Assembly (NCBI GenBank): GCA_029959195.1
Contig: CP114123.1
Span: 1,674,001-1,738,000, forward strand
From: Dictyophora rubrovolvata
Taxonomy: Eukaryota; Basidiomycota; Agaricomycetes; Phallales; Phallaceae
Direction of reading: 5' to 3'
Length of the DNA: 64,000 nt
The translations under genes and the position numbers were made by a program. How positions within the stretch are numbered: the first letter of the stretch is position 1; each line of letters begins with the position of its first letter. Positions 36,942 to 47,821 of the stretch are shown piece after piece. The notes beneath the pieces are model-generated. The model saw only the letters and a list, made by a program, of their open reading frames with translations. It did no database searches and was not told the origin of the DNA.

Positions 36942-37415
36942 TAATCTTCAATGGTAGGGTGTTTTGACGGACTACAAAAAGGTCAGGGGCACTGAAACTT
37001 TCGCTTAGTTTTCCAAGATTGACCGGATGATGAGCTCCTGAAATACACATTTTCTCTTCCACCTTCAGGGTGTCTGGTTTCTGTCAGTGAGTACTAATTG
37101 CCGACTCGAAGGACACGCAGAAACTCAAAAGTGTGGGAAGACTTGCTGTTACCTAAATTTTTTGTGAAAAATGGACTATTCTACGAGCCAAGATTAGCAA
37201 AGTTGTATTTACGCGCAAAATCGTCAATCTAAAATTAATGTGGAACTACATATAAAGCGACTATTGATACAAAGTAGTTGACTTGAAAGAGACTGTAATA
37301 GATACATGGACCGAGAAGTTTTGAATACATAATACGAGTGTATGACGGAAAACCAAATAGAGATGCAGATACAACTTAACCCTTATCAAAGAAAATTAAC
37401 ACATTTCGCGCGCGT
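36942..37415. other. 3' flanks of two convergent genes
   Basis: Between the PNKP stop and the receptor-like gene stop. No gene seen. Confidence 0.45.
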
Positions 37416-38857
37416 TTACTCTGTATCCGGAACTGAAGGCAAGGGTTTCTCACTGTCTACAGGCACAGACAAAACGGAGAAAACCTTCCCTTTAATAGCC
37501 TGGATCGTGCTTCTATTGTGTTTTCCGGTAATCACTCCCAGCCATGTACGATATACGTCAGGCTGAGACACCAGAACAAGAGCGTAAGAAGGTCCAATCG
37601 AAGCAGCGAACAGATCTGGAAAGGGGCTGTGAGGACCAAACACCGATATGACACTGACGCTAATTGACGACATTAGGACAGTGATAGGAAAAAGGTTTTA
37701 TTCGAATTAGGCTCACCTAAACGCTATAATGACATATATACCAAATATAGCTAACCGGAAGAGTAGCTGAAGGTCAGAAGGAGCTACACCCTCGCCATTT
37801 TGCCAATGTCGGTGAAGCCAGAGAGAAATCGCGACTTTGAGGAAAAAAGGAAGGAAAGAAGGAAATGAATATATGTAAGTGGATATTTCAAGTGTCGACT
37901 TGACATACTTGCAAAGCCGATAGCCAGGAAAAGTACTATCGCAGTGTAAATCAAAAACACGTTCGAACTATAATCCCGACTGAGAATGAAATGTCAAAGC
38001 AAAACGGGGCGAAAAAACACGTACAATGAACTCCCTGTGGAACAGTAAAAAAACAGACGATCGCGACTGACGGTCTGTGGCGAGTGTGAAGCTGAAATTG
38101 CGCCTAAGGCAACAAAGCAGGCGAAGGCAATATACGGCGCGATGATAAACTATAGGTACGATAAATTTGAATGAGTGATACTAGAAGAAGAAAAAGGGAT
38201 GACAAGCACCATTGCTGTCCTAATAGAACTATTTTTGACTCCAGGTTTCATTATATTGAGATATAACTATCGATAGAATAAGTCTTCCGTTTAAAAGGCA
38301 ATTAGAGAATATTCGACGAACTTGGCAGGTAAAAGCAAGGATGCCTGTTGATCCCCTATTCCATGTCAGCATGTTCGTTTGATTGTAGAGATTATAAGAT
38401 TTGACGCACAGTGGAAAGACGCCATCAAGCAATGAAGCCTGTATGGCACAAAGTTTCCAGGAAGGTTCCGGGCCAGAAGCCTTACCAGCATAAAATCTAT
38501 ATTCAAAAGCACACATTGGTTAACGAGAGAATATCCGCCCATAACAACTTACAATAAAGAAGAGAGTATTGCTATTATAATCCAAATAATACAGGCGTTT
38601 ATGACGGTCGGATGACGCTTGACCGATTTTCCAAAGATAAAAGTAAGAATGAGGAGAGACAAAGATGCTTGATTGATGATTTGAAGGGCAAGGAAAAGTC
38701 GGAGAAGGGAGATTGAATGTGTTCCGACTTGAGAATACTCTGGTTCTACCTGCTGAGGCGCACCGATATTGATATTGTTATCATTGCCCAGCAGAATCGG
38801 TCTTGCTAGCGCCGTGGAGACAGAGAGTATGGGAATAAGAGAAATAGCGATATTCAT
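37416..38857 (-). CDS. Receptor-like multi-pass membrane protein
   Basis: Resembles the seven-helix receptor-like proteins common in mushroom fungi. It begins with a signal-like segment (MNIAISLIPILSVSTALA). Next come a short outer stretch, a helix (LALQIINQASLSLLILTFIFG) and then PTVINACIIWIIIAILSSLL. That segment is spliced to FYAGKASGPEPSWKLCAIQASLLDG, a stretch typical of the family. Later exons give FIIAPYIAFACFVALGAISA, SRDRLFFYC, NVFLIYTAIVLFLAIGF, LFRLAIFGIYVIIAFSVSVI and a last helix LVLVSQPDVYRTWLGV, with a short tail. Exons near 38230-38460 (the fourth and fifth helices) and the small donor choices are not fixed, so the coordinates mark only the outer ends. Ligand and G-protein coupling are unknown. 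It is not of the STE3 pheromone-receptor type by sequence. Confidence 0.7.
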
Positions 38858-39823
38858 ACCAAGCAGGGATAATGTGTTCAGAGCTAAACGGCCTGCGTCT
38901 TTCACTTGACCAGAAGGAAGTTTTAATAGGAGCTTTGGAGGTTGATCGATTCCAAAACGTAACGATAAATAAGTACAACACTCAGCCTCACTGAGATAAT
39001 CTCGTTGTCGCCTGACAACATGGAAGCGATGGGGGTAGCCAAGTTCGTGACGTGAAGCAACAGGCGAGTTTGGCGGAAAGTCTTCCGAAGAGGCTTCACT
39101 GCTCGTCGTCCAATGACGCTTGAGAACGCCGACTAATTGCCAATAGCAGATCGTTATTAAAAGGGTAGCGCTGCGCCAGTTGATCTCAATTAGCAGGAAC
39201 CTGCAGGAACCTGAATAATCGCGGATCAAAATGCAACACAGAATCACTGGATGTCAAAAAACAATTGGGCGCCGCTGCCGGGTTAACCACAGGTTAACCT
39301 CATTGTCGACCTCATCAGCGGGAAAATCAGAGTTTCGTCACTAGAACTTAAGGACTGGCTCAGTTGCCTGTGAAAACATAGTGACAGGTTTATAGAAACC
39401 TGATGAATTTGCAAGAGACGTAGTAAGAGTTATGTAATCCAGCATTATGTAAGAGTGGCAGATGACAAATGCAGTTTCGGGTGTTGATATAAAGCCGCGA
39501 TTGTCATCCAAGGGACGCCATGCGTCAATCAGGCGCCTTGCCATCAAACTATCCGTAAATCGTACACCCATATATTGAAGAGGCAATGCTGTAGACATGA
39601 ATCAAACACGCGATCATTCTGAGCCGAACTTGGGAGTCATTCCGTACTGAGTAGTAGGTAATTGGCCCCAAAGACTCCGAAAACACATAGCTGATACACT
39701 GCTTGTAAACATTTTATTTGAAAATCGTTTGATGCAATCTGAAAGTTGGATTATAAATACGTTGATCCTGAGAGTGTATTTATATATACATACATACATG
39801 AACAATTTAGAAGTAATCACTGA
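38858..39823. other. Upstream region of the receptor-like gene
   Basis: Holds the promoter and leader of the receptor-like gene; the frame stays open upstream to 39247 but has no earlier matching start. An 85-codon minus-strand ORF with ATG at 39598 has no recognisable motif. Confidence 0.4.
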
Positions 39824-40252
39824 TTACTTTCCTGATTCACGGATTTCTCCTTCCTCACGCAACTTTTTATTTAGAGAGACTTTGCCTGCTATCTAACCCT
39901 TATATGAGAGGCGATGTATTTTGACTTTTGGGGTATTATTCACCTTTTGGGCTCCTCCTTGAAGTTTGTCGGACAGTGAAGGATCACTATTCGTCGACGT
40001 TGGAGAAGCTGGCAATTCAGATCCATCTGCGCGTCGAAGAGTAAGCAATGCGTGGCAGAAATAGTAATTAACCTCACCTCGTGAATTTCGACGAGGATCA
40101 ATTGGATCGCGTAAAGATTCTACGGTTGGGACATCACCGCCAGCCGTTGTGGTTGTGGAAACATTATCCAAATTCATAGACGGGCGACTCGTGTCCGGGC
40201 TGCGAGTCCGTTTTCCGCGGGATGGTTGGGTTTCCATTGAAGCTTTTTCCAT
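39824..40252 (-). CDS. Small hydrophilic protein, possibly CsbD-like
   Basis: Exons 40078-40252, 39944-40026 and 39824-39892 join to 108 residues from the ATG at 40252. The N-terminal half is a Ser/Thr/Pro/Arg-rich disordered region (SRGKRTRSPDTSRPSM). The C-terminus reads DKLQGGAQKIAGKVSL, then NKKLREEGEIRESGK. This Gly/Lys/Glu pattern recalls short CsbD-like stress proteins, which I offer only as a resemblance. All intron sites are canonical and phases agree. An in-frame stretch upstream to 40276 starts with GTG and follows a good acceptor (TTTTCAG), so a further 5' exon near 40300-40380 is possible. Confidence 0.5.
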
Positions 40253-40276
40253 TTCTTTGAGATAGGGAGACACCAC

Positions 40277-40950
40277 TGAAAAGAATTGAATTAAATCTCG
40301 TGTGACCCAAAGGCGTATACTATATAGTTGCCCGTCATATTGCGGTGGATCAGTCTAATGGATGACATCATACCTGTGGGGCCTTGACGCTTTTGAGCGT
40401 TGGACGCTCAAATACTACAAACAACGGCACCTATTTATTCGTACTAAGAAACATGCGCGGAAGCGTATTTACGCAATTCTGAGGAAATAATTGCAGCGCA
40501 TAGGGCAAATGCCAAAACCGAATGGCTCGACCCGGTTGACGAAAAAAGAGTTGCTTTAGATGGAAATCTCAGCCCGATAGAAGTCTGAAGTTGAAAAACA
40601 GTGTAGGGATTATTAAGGAGGCGCAAAAGAGATAGAGAAAGAATATGTGGTCGATGTCATACTTCAAGCTTCAAGTTTTGCCGGTACACTTACATAATAC
40701 ATGTTCCTCGCTTCAGTCACGCGCCTGTCACGGTGCACGTGTATACAGTGCACTTTCTCTTCCCCTTGAGCTTTCTCGTAGCCATTATTCAAAAGGCCTT
40801 CAATACAGATCGCTGTATTCATATCCAATGCGAACTACCCATACAATTAATTTATCATAAAGTTCACTCCTTCATCAGATATACGTGATAGATATCGTCA
40901 GACAAGGTATTCCTCATCAGTACAGATAAGAAGAAGACCAAACTCACTAT
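40277..40950. other. Intergenic, no gene seen
   Basis: Contains the upstream region, and perhaps a first exon, of the small hydrophilic protein. Otherwise only short ORFs without motifs. Confidence 0.35.
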
Positions 40951-41226
40951 TTATGTTTCTTCACATTCCTCGTTGCAAAACAAAGGGTAGATTTTTGGAG
41001 CAACGACTTTCTCTTTCAAAGATGCTCGACAGGTGGGGTGCACATCACAAACAGCGACGGTATTGATACAGCTGGGACATGAAGAACAGCCTGCGGTGCA
41101 GTGTTCCTGGTGTTCGCTGCTATGTCTGCAATGGGAGTCTTTGCAACGAACGAATCGCTCAAATCCACCCAATTTATGTCCGCACGCCATGTAACAGGTG
41201 GCCCCTTCAATAAAAATGTAGCACAT
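40951..41226 (-). CDS. Small Cys/His-rich protein (copy 1)
   Basis: A 91-residue single-exon reading frame starting MCYIFIEGATCYMACGHK and ending FCNEECEET. It has 16 Cys and many His, in an order shared with the protein at 44984-45268: MC, a short hydrophobic stretch, GAT-x-Y, CGH, a Gly-rich turn, RF-x-RC, C-R-x-S, a His/Cys cluster, C-x2-C and a final C-x3-C. The CGH and paired Cys suggest metal-binding knuckles in the cytosol or nucleus; no signal peptide is seen. Function is unknown. Similar short proteins beginning MC and carrying a CGH motif are, as far as I recall, frequent in mushroom fungi. Confidence 0.6.
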   Translation of the reverse strand: MCYIFIEGATCYMACGHKLGGFERFVRCKDSHCRHSSEHQEHCTAGCSSCPSCINTVAVCDVHPTCRASLKEKVVAPKIYPLFCNEECEET

Positions 41227-44200
41227 CTACCAGCGGAACACTTCAGTTAGGTCCGTTCAAACCAATCGTTCTCCACAAAACTGATTGAGGCGCACCTTAT
41301 AAAATCTTAGTGTGCCAGATGATATGAAGATACAGCGAGGTAGAAGAAGCCAACCAATTATGCCGTGAAAGAAAGGGGAAATTTACCGCCTCCCTCCCTC
41401 GTTTTTATGCAGTGGGTTTAAATGCGTCGAAGCTCTCGTCGCCTAAAAAACTATACACCACGTTCACCTTATTGTACACATGATTTTAAAGTGAATCAAC
41501 AGCTAGTGGTTCATTTGCGATAGTTCCGGCTTATGTGATATGATTGAAATGAAAAGGACAACACCAGCGCATCCATGATAGGTTGTCAAAAAAGATGGTA
41601 CAAATCTGCCCGTCGATCGATATAAATACTATGACCCATCGGCGTGCAGTTGCGCACATCATATCTCTTCAAATCGCTCCGTTTCCGAGAATATAACGCA
41701 AAACCTTTCTGATCGATGGGGAACCTTTTGTTGTCATTTTCACGAGGTCCAGGCCTGATTTTCCCCGACGTTTGTTGAGGAACATCACACTTTCCCAGGA
41801 TGAAGATAACTAATTATAAATTAAACAGCTTTCTGAGGAAAAAAACCATCACTCCAGTAATCTACGCCCGTCTCTGCTAATGATCATGTAATTCATTAAC
41901 AGTTTGAGATCTAGAAGACTCATACCTGTCAGATTTAGTCGACGTACTTCATTGATGATGCCTACTCTCGGACGTTGCTTGCACGTGGGTGAAAGTTATC
42001 TGAGGGTACTTGTTTTTTGTTGTAAAAATTTGGAAGCGAATTGATGCCATTGGTTTTTGATAGGCATTCCGTCTTTCTAGACTTGAAGAACATCGCCATC
42101 CTTCGATCCGAGCAGTGCCTGGCCTACTATCAACACTGTCTCTTTTTAAGCACCGATGATTTATGTGCATTTTTTTTTCACAAACTTGAAACAACCTTTT
42201 CTCAAAGCAATGCAAATTAAGAATCATTTTCCATGATTCTCTCAAATATGGACGTAACATATTATCGATTGGATACAGATCTCCGGTATTCCAAACAAAC
42301 TCCGTCTTTTTAATTCGAAGACGATACTTTCATCATTCGCCGGCGGAGACTTCCGGCATATACTGTTTTCTGACGCCTTATTGTGAATGCCTCAAATTTC
42401 GCTAGTTAGGCCCTTCTCAATTCACTTAGAATAACTCGCTAGATCTCAGAGATCTAGTGTTGTATCTAAAATAAGGAAAAATGTCGCCACGAATGGAAGA
42501 TGCTAATAGCTATGCGGCTTTTAATTGTATTATCCACGAAGTGATCAACGCTTTATCCACTGGCTCCTATTTCTCCGGTAGTCCTCGAAGCTTCAATCAA
42601 GGTGTTAAAAAAAGAGATGGCAGTAGACGCATAGTTATGAGTGCGGGAGATATTTCGCAATTTCAGAAGAAGCGCCATAATAAGAGTTTACAAATGTGGA
42701 ACAAGCTAGTTGTTTATCTGATTTTAGAAACATTGCAACATTCAATCCTCACGCTTCTTAATTGAAACGAAAAATCGCTTTGTTTCGACGAATCGGCTCA
42801 TTATTATTAGGGCCTAGTAGCAACGGACGATAATCACCCCGCCGTGCACGTTGAAGGAGAGCCAGCCCTCGTGCGAATTTGAAAACTAGTTGGTACTATC
42901 CTGCCATCATACTGTCTTCTTTCCTTTCGTTTGAATTCCTCGAGTCCTCCAAGGATGCGCTACAGCTATTGTAACTTTTGGTACCTTCAGTGTATATCGG
43001 CCTGTATTGTATGCAGAAAGCCAAGGACACATGTGTAGTACACATGCTGGTAATAGCATGTATGATTAAAGATTGTCTTCCTGCCATTCAAATTCTATAC
43101 CGTTACAGTTCAAACTTCAGAAGAATGGGTTTAGGTGCAATAAAATTGAGTGATCCATCTAATCGGTGTTATCATTGAGCTTCTGTCTTATACTCACTCG
43201 TCTTCAGTAAATTTTCACACAGCGACTATGTATATATCTCAGTGCGCCGTCAAGTTCAATCGTCATGGAATTTCACTGGTCGTTTAGTGAAAGACCCCAG
43301 TGTGGTAGTGAAAATCACATGCTATTTTTCCAAGAAGAAGGTCGTTAACGTTTAAATGAAGGATTTGATAACGCGTAGACCCTTGGTGAATCGTTTAGAT
43401 TCAGACTACGGAAAAATGGCACTTGGTGAATGATAGATTCACCATAGTGAGAAAATATTGGCATCAAAGGCATAAACATTATAGGGGGAATTAGCAAGGA
43501 GAATAATGGCGATTCAGATGATTTATGATTCCGATCAAACAGGCTTTCAATGCACCAGCGGAACCTGGCATACTACATATGTGCGGTGGCGGAGGTTTCG
43601 GAACGTTAACTGTTCATTGCTTCTCTCGGGTATTCGTTGACGGAAAATCACATCTCTCATCGATCTGGAGAGATGCCTATATCCTAAGTAAACAACCACT
43701 TTTTAACTTCGTCGGTTGGAGGCCCATTGAATTCGGGAATCGCAATTGATTCGCGGTATTCGCCTCATTGCCCAATGGTGATCGGGGGATCCGGCCTCAC
43801 TCGGGCCTCTGTGTGCGTCATATAGCTGCTGTGAGTATGAAGTTAGGAAAAGCTTTAGAATTTACCCATCGGACTGAATCCTGGTCCGCAGCTTCAAGTC
43901 ATTCGACTTAGCCACCCGACGGACTCAGGAGTCTAAGTGCTCCGTCGCCGGGGAGCTGTCAAGGAAGTCCAGAACAGTATGAGGATTGTATTTTATTTGT
44001 GAAGTTGACCGCTGGATTTGGCAACATGCCAGCTTCTCAATTTAGTTGAAGGGTTATGTCACTTATTGACAAAAATAACTTGATAGTAAGCGCACTACTG
44101 GCAGTGCCGGGCCCGGGAACTTTAATATTTTTCCCTACATTCATTCGGCTTGTGAAGACATGGAAAAGAAGACAAGTTGTCATTGGAGAATCGAATAAAG

Positions 44201-44422
44201 AGCACCGTCTGCAGCGTATCACCGGCTGCGCATCAACAAGTCGAAGCTATCAATTGAAGCAATACCACACTCTCCTCCCCAACTTGAAGACTATCTCAAA
44301 ACTTGTTTCATGAATAAACCGTGACCAAGAAATGCAAGAATTCTCAATTATGTTCGGAAATTTGAAGGACTGTATGGCAGATGAGGGCACGAGTAATAAT
44401 ACTAATTTGGATACGGGAACCC
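41227..44422. other. Gene-poor region
   Basis: About 3.2 kb with no supported gene. Isolated ORFs (42481-42765, 43525-43749 and 44056-44313, plus strand) begin with ATG, but none carries motifs or flanking introns. A TATA-like ATATAAATACTATG lies at 41620-41633, a possible leader of the minus-strand region below only if read in the other direction, so I assign it nothing. Confidence 0.4.
42481..42765 (+). CDS. Hypothetical 94-residue ORF
   Basis: Open from ATG to stop, with AAAA before the start. The sequence (MSPRMEDANSYAAFNCII at the start, two short hydrophobic stretches, a basic middle) matches nothing I know. It may be chance or a fragment of a decayed gene. Confidence 0.2.
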   Translation: MSPRMEDANSYAAFNCIIHEVINALSTGSYFSGSPRSFNQGVKKRDGSRRIVMSAGDISQFQKKRHNKSLQMWNKLVVYLILETLQHSILTLLN

Positions 44423-44574
44423 ATGTCGCAAAAATCGATTTCAGTATTTTTTGATTAATTAACTGATCAAGACATTTTTATGGATTTTTTATGGTTTATT
44501 AAAGGTTCATAAACCATAAAAAATGTCTTGATCAGTTAATTAATCAAAAACACTGAAATCAATTTTTGCGACAT
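44423..44574. repeat. 152-bp near-perfect fold-back repeat
   Basis: Two arms of about 60-70 bases are near-perfect reverse complements: the left arm begins ATGTCGCAAAAATCGATTTC and the right arm ends GAAATCAATTTTTGCGACAT. A loop of about 10 bases (TAAAGGTTC) lies between. The only sizeable mismatch is an extra copy of about 10 bases (ATGGATTTTT-like) in the left arm. Flanking bases show no clear target-site duplication. It could be a fold-back miniature element or a locus giving a hairpin RNA. Very AT-rich apart from the GCGACAT ends. Confidence 0.85.
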
Positions 44575-44983
44575 CACACGGTTCGCAGCTTCGGACCATG
44601 GCACGAAGTTCTTCCCTTTCAGTTTAAGTTCATCATTAGCATAATGAAAATTGATACTGAGCTGTTTCTCGTCTATATAGATAATAAAATAGTAGATTAC
44701 GGCGCTGGACCTTTTAGCTTCTACCGGCGAGACCTTAAACCTATAAACGATAGAGTCTGCTATTCCAAATTTCAACATTATAACTATTGATTGACACGGT
44801 TTTTTGAAAATAAATACATCAACATAATGTGGCACCAATAGAAAGATAAAAATATCTATTAATTTCAAAACAACTGTCGTTGGCAGGTGTCATAATCTGC
44901 AGCCAACTGTTACTGTTGTGTTGAGTTAGTTCACTGTTCGCTGTGATGAAGGTATGTAAATTGTAGCCTCACTGTTGGAGATT
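44575..44983. other. Intergenic between fold-back repeat and Cys-rich gene
   Basis: An open minus-strand frame (44536-44868) runs across the end of the repeat and is not a credible gene. Nothing else seen. Confidence 0.4.
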
Positions 44984-45268
44984 TTACTGCGTTGCTGCAG
45001 GGCACCTAGGACCGCAGAAGCCCATAGTGTAATCATCGTTAACGCATACTTCTGAAACGCTATCTCGACAAGCGTGATGATTCGAGCAAGCAGCATCGGT
45101 GGAGCAGTTGGAACAAACTCTGGGTCGTGTGCCATTGTTGCAAGGGCTGGAATGAGCGGGGCTCCTTCTGCAGTTGGGCTGGTTACATCGCTCGAAGTGC
45201 CTAACTCCACCAGCCCTATGTCCACATACGGCGTATTTAGTAGCTCCAGCAATGATTATGCGACACAT
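44984..45268 (-). CDS. Small Cys/His-rich protein (copy 2)
   Basis: A 94-residue single-exon frame starting MCRIIIAGATKYAVCGHRAGG and ending GFCGPRCPAATQ. It shares its whole Cys/His spacing with the protein at 40951-41226, with about one third identical residues by eye. The two lie 3.8 kb apart in the same orientation, which suggests an old tandem duplication. It has no signal peptide or membrane helix; metal binding is inferred from the CGH and C-x2-C pairs. Confidence 0.6.
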   Translation of the reverse strand: MCRIIIAGATKYAVCGHRAGGVRHFERCNQPNCRRSPAHSSPCNNGTRPRVCSNCSTDAACSNHHACRDSVSEVCVNDDYTMGFCGPRCPAATQ

Positions 45269-47821
45269 CTATAAGATTTTAAAATCATTGTTAAACAAAT
45301 CAGTGGAAAGACATACCTTTGTGGAACGTTAAGTTTGAGGACTACTAACACGTACAGGCGAGAAAATATTAGATTTGGTTGAGTCCGAGTATATCAGAAA
45401 AGAGTGAAGAACCTTGCACTCATCTATGAGCTGTTTTTATACATTTAAAGGATCGAACGCGATGCCTCATACTTCGAGCCCTGGCGTTAAACCAGTAACA
45501 TCAAGATGTAAAACCACAAAGGCGAGAACCAAGAACTTCAGGGGAATGGTAGGTATCAGAATCAGAGCCACTGGCATCGTGAAGTCCACCCCAGGCTTTC
45601 TGTTTAAGTTGCCAATAATTACTATAAGTATAGCCATCAGCCTGATAATATAGACACGGACACGGTCGCCTGAAGCCACAGAAAAAAAAAAGGGGGGGGG
45701 GGCACAATAGAATTTGGACATATCCTACACTTACAAAATTGCCTTGACATACATATAGTTCTTCTTGACATATGGTTCTTTCACCGGTGCGTTACTTCGT
45801 AAATAGCAGTGACCCGAAATCATGAAAATCGGTCGTCTTATCGAGTTTAGTTGAGTGGATATGGCCATCAAATAGCTCTCATAATCAGTCTTCGATACGA
45901 ATTTCTTTGAACTTTATTAATAACAAATGGTGGGTCAGAGAAAAATAAAATATCTACTGGTAATCACACGGCAGTTGGTAGTGCAACGTCCGATTCTGAT
46001 TTGAACTAGGTACCAGCTGCACGACGTCATCAAGCTTGTTTTGTAGCGTCTCTGTTGATTTAATTGTTTTTTTACGGACGATTTTTGCCATGATGAGCCT
46101 AGGAGTTGCAGACCATACGAGATCCTCGGAAAGACTGAGCTTTCACGAAAGCGTCAATCTAATCCAAGTTGGACTTCCGGGTGGAGCTAAAAGCGAAATT
46201 TTCGATTGTGATATGATAATTATATAGAGTGTCACACTGCGGTGTTTTGGTCACTCCGACTCACCGGTCCAACGTTGGAAAGACGTGCCAGAGCAAACGC
46301 AAGTGCAGTGCAATGGTCCTTCTGATTCAAGCTTAAACACAAATATCCGGTGATAAATCTCGCCTTGGTTTGAAAAGTTCCCGCTATTCTAATCCCAGTG
46401 TGGCAAAGAATCGGACGGTCGGACTGTTGAAGATCGGACCCTAGTCTCCATTCGAACCATTACAATCATTAGTGAATTGTAAGTTATGAACCATGCCTCA
46501 ATACTAGTTTTCTGAATTTTTTTTCAGCCACCGCCGAGAGTCGAGACCATGGTAGATATCACGAAGGCTCCTATGCGCTTCTTGTTGTATTCCGTATTTC
46601 CCCGGCTCAATTTATCTCATATGCGGATTTCACTTGTCTTGATTTGTTTTGACATCAAATATCAATCATACTGATTCGATGCTTGTTCTCGAAGTGGTAC
46701 CTCGACCTTATTCTAGGTAAGCGATCTATGAATCATTCAGATTCAATCAAGCCGTAATTGTCAACTTGGAACCTGACACTAAAATCCTGACCGATATAAC
46801 AATTACGTCTTTACCATCTCAGGAACATTGATATCCATATGGTAGGCGGAACAGTTGAGATCCAATCCTAGTCGTGTCGACCTTTCCAAGACCATTAATA
46901 TCATATTCTTTGAACACCTTTCTTTTTTTTAAGGTTTCCTATCAAAAGACACGTCGAATTGCCAATGATTACCCTCCTAGTTCTGATTCCGATTTCCAAT
47001 CATCACCCCGTCACTAGTTATGGTGCATCACTGGCATTTTTCTGGAGATCTTGAGATTATGTACTGTCATTAACTCGCGAGCTCTTGAACTTCAAGTTCC
47101 CGGGCTCAGTCATCAGCATTCACCTCCAGTGAAACTTAACCTGCAAATGACTTCTGGGCTAGGTACTGGTAGATCGGAAGATGTATGTATTTTTTGGGCT
47201 ATCGTCAAGCAAGGAAGTATATATGTACATCAATGAACGTGCTCCGAAGTGAAAGTGATGCTGAAAAAGGCGGGGATCTGGCAGCTGCCAGTGTTTGATC
47301 CAATGTAGTTCGCAATTCTAATGAGAGCTTATCCTTATCAAAGGGGTCAATTCATCGTACAGTACAGCAAGAAAAATTAAAAGATGGGGGCTGTCAAAGT
47401 ATACGACGTCTGTTTGGATCAAAGCTTCCAAACCGCTGAAGCATATCCAATTTTTGTCAATGGTTTATCGGGTTAGTCATGAATAAAGAGTTTTTATTAC
47501 CGAAAAAAAACTTCCAAATTATTGAAACGGAATGATAGTTATAATTCCTATATAATCTTGAAAGCATTACATGTTAACGTTATATTGGGCGTGCGCCTAC
47601 CTATTTGAAGGTTATTTATGCGAAGATTTAATATAAAATCTGTATGAATTTCTTTTCGCAGATGCTCTAGATTTGTTAGCTTGTCGCATAACAATTCGCA
47701 TCATCCCATTGTATCATTGAGAGACTCGGAACCGACCTCGGCAATTCCCGATATCCTGACTTTCTTTTGACGCCGTCAGCTCAAAACCAGAAAAAAAAAA
47801 TACCGACGCAACCAGCAAACC
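45269..47821. other. Gene-poor region upstream of TIF34
   Basis: About 2.5 kb with no supported gene. Short ORFs (for example 45414-45653, 46036-46227) lack motifs. An A9 G9-like run is at about 45685-45703. The last few hundred bases must hold the TIF34 promoter; a purine-rich run precedes its start. Confidence 0.4.

Noticed and set aside
38858-39247. Upstream extension of the receptor-like protein by about 130 residues
   Set aside because: The frame is open but the signal-like segment at MNIAISL is the natural N-terminus; the extension has no motif.
39341-39598. 85-codon minus-strand ORF with an ATG start
   Set aside because: No motif or intron support; composition is not convincing.
44536-44868. 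110-codon minus-strand ORF
   Set aside because: It overlaps one arm of the fold-back repeat and is AT-run driven.
45414-45721. Overlapping ORFs around a G run
   Set aside because: Short, no motifs, and the G9 run makes both frames unreliable.
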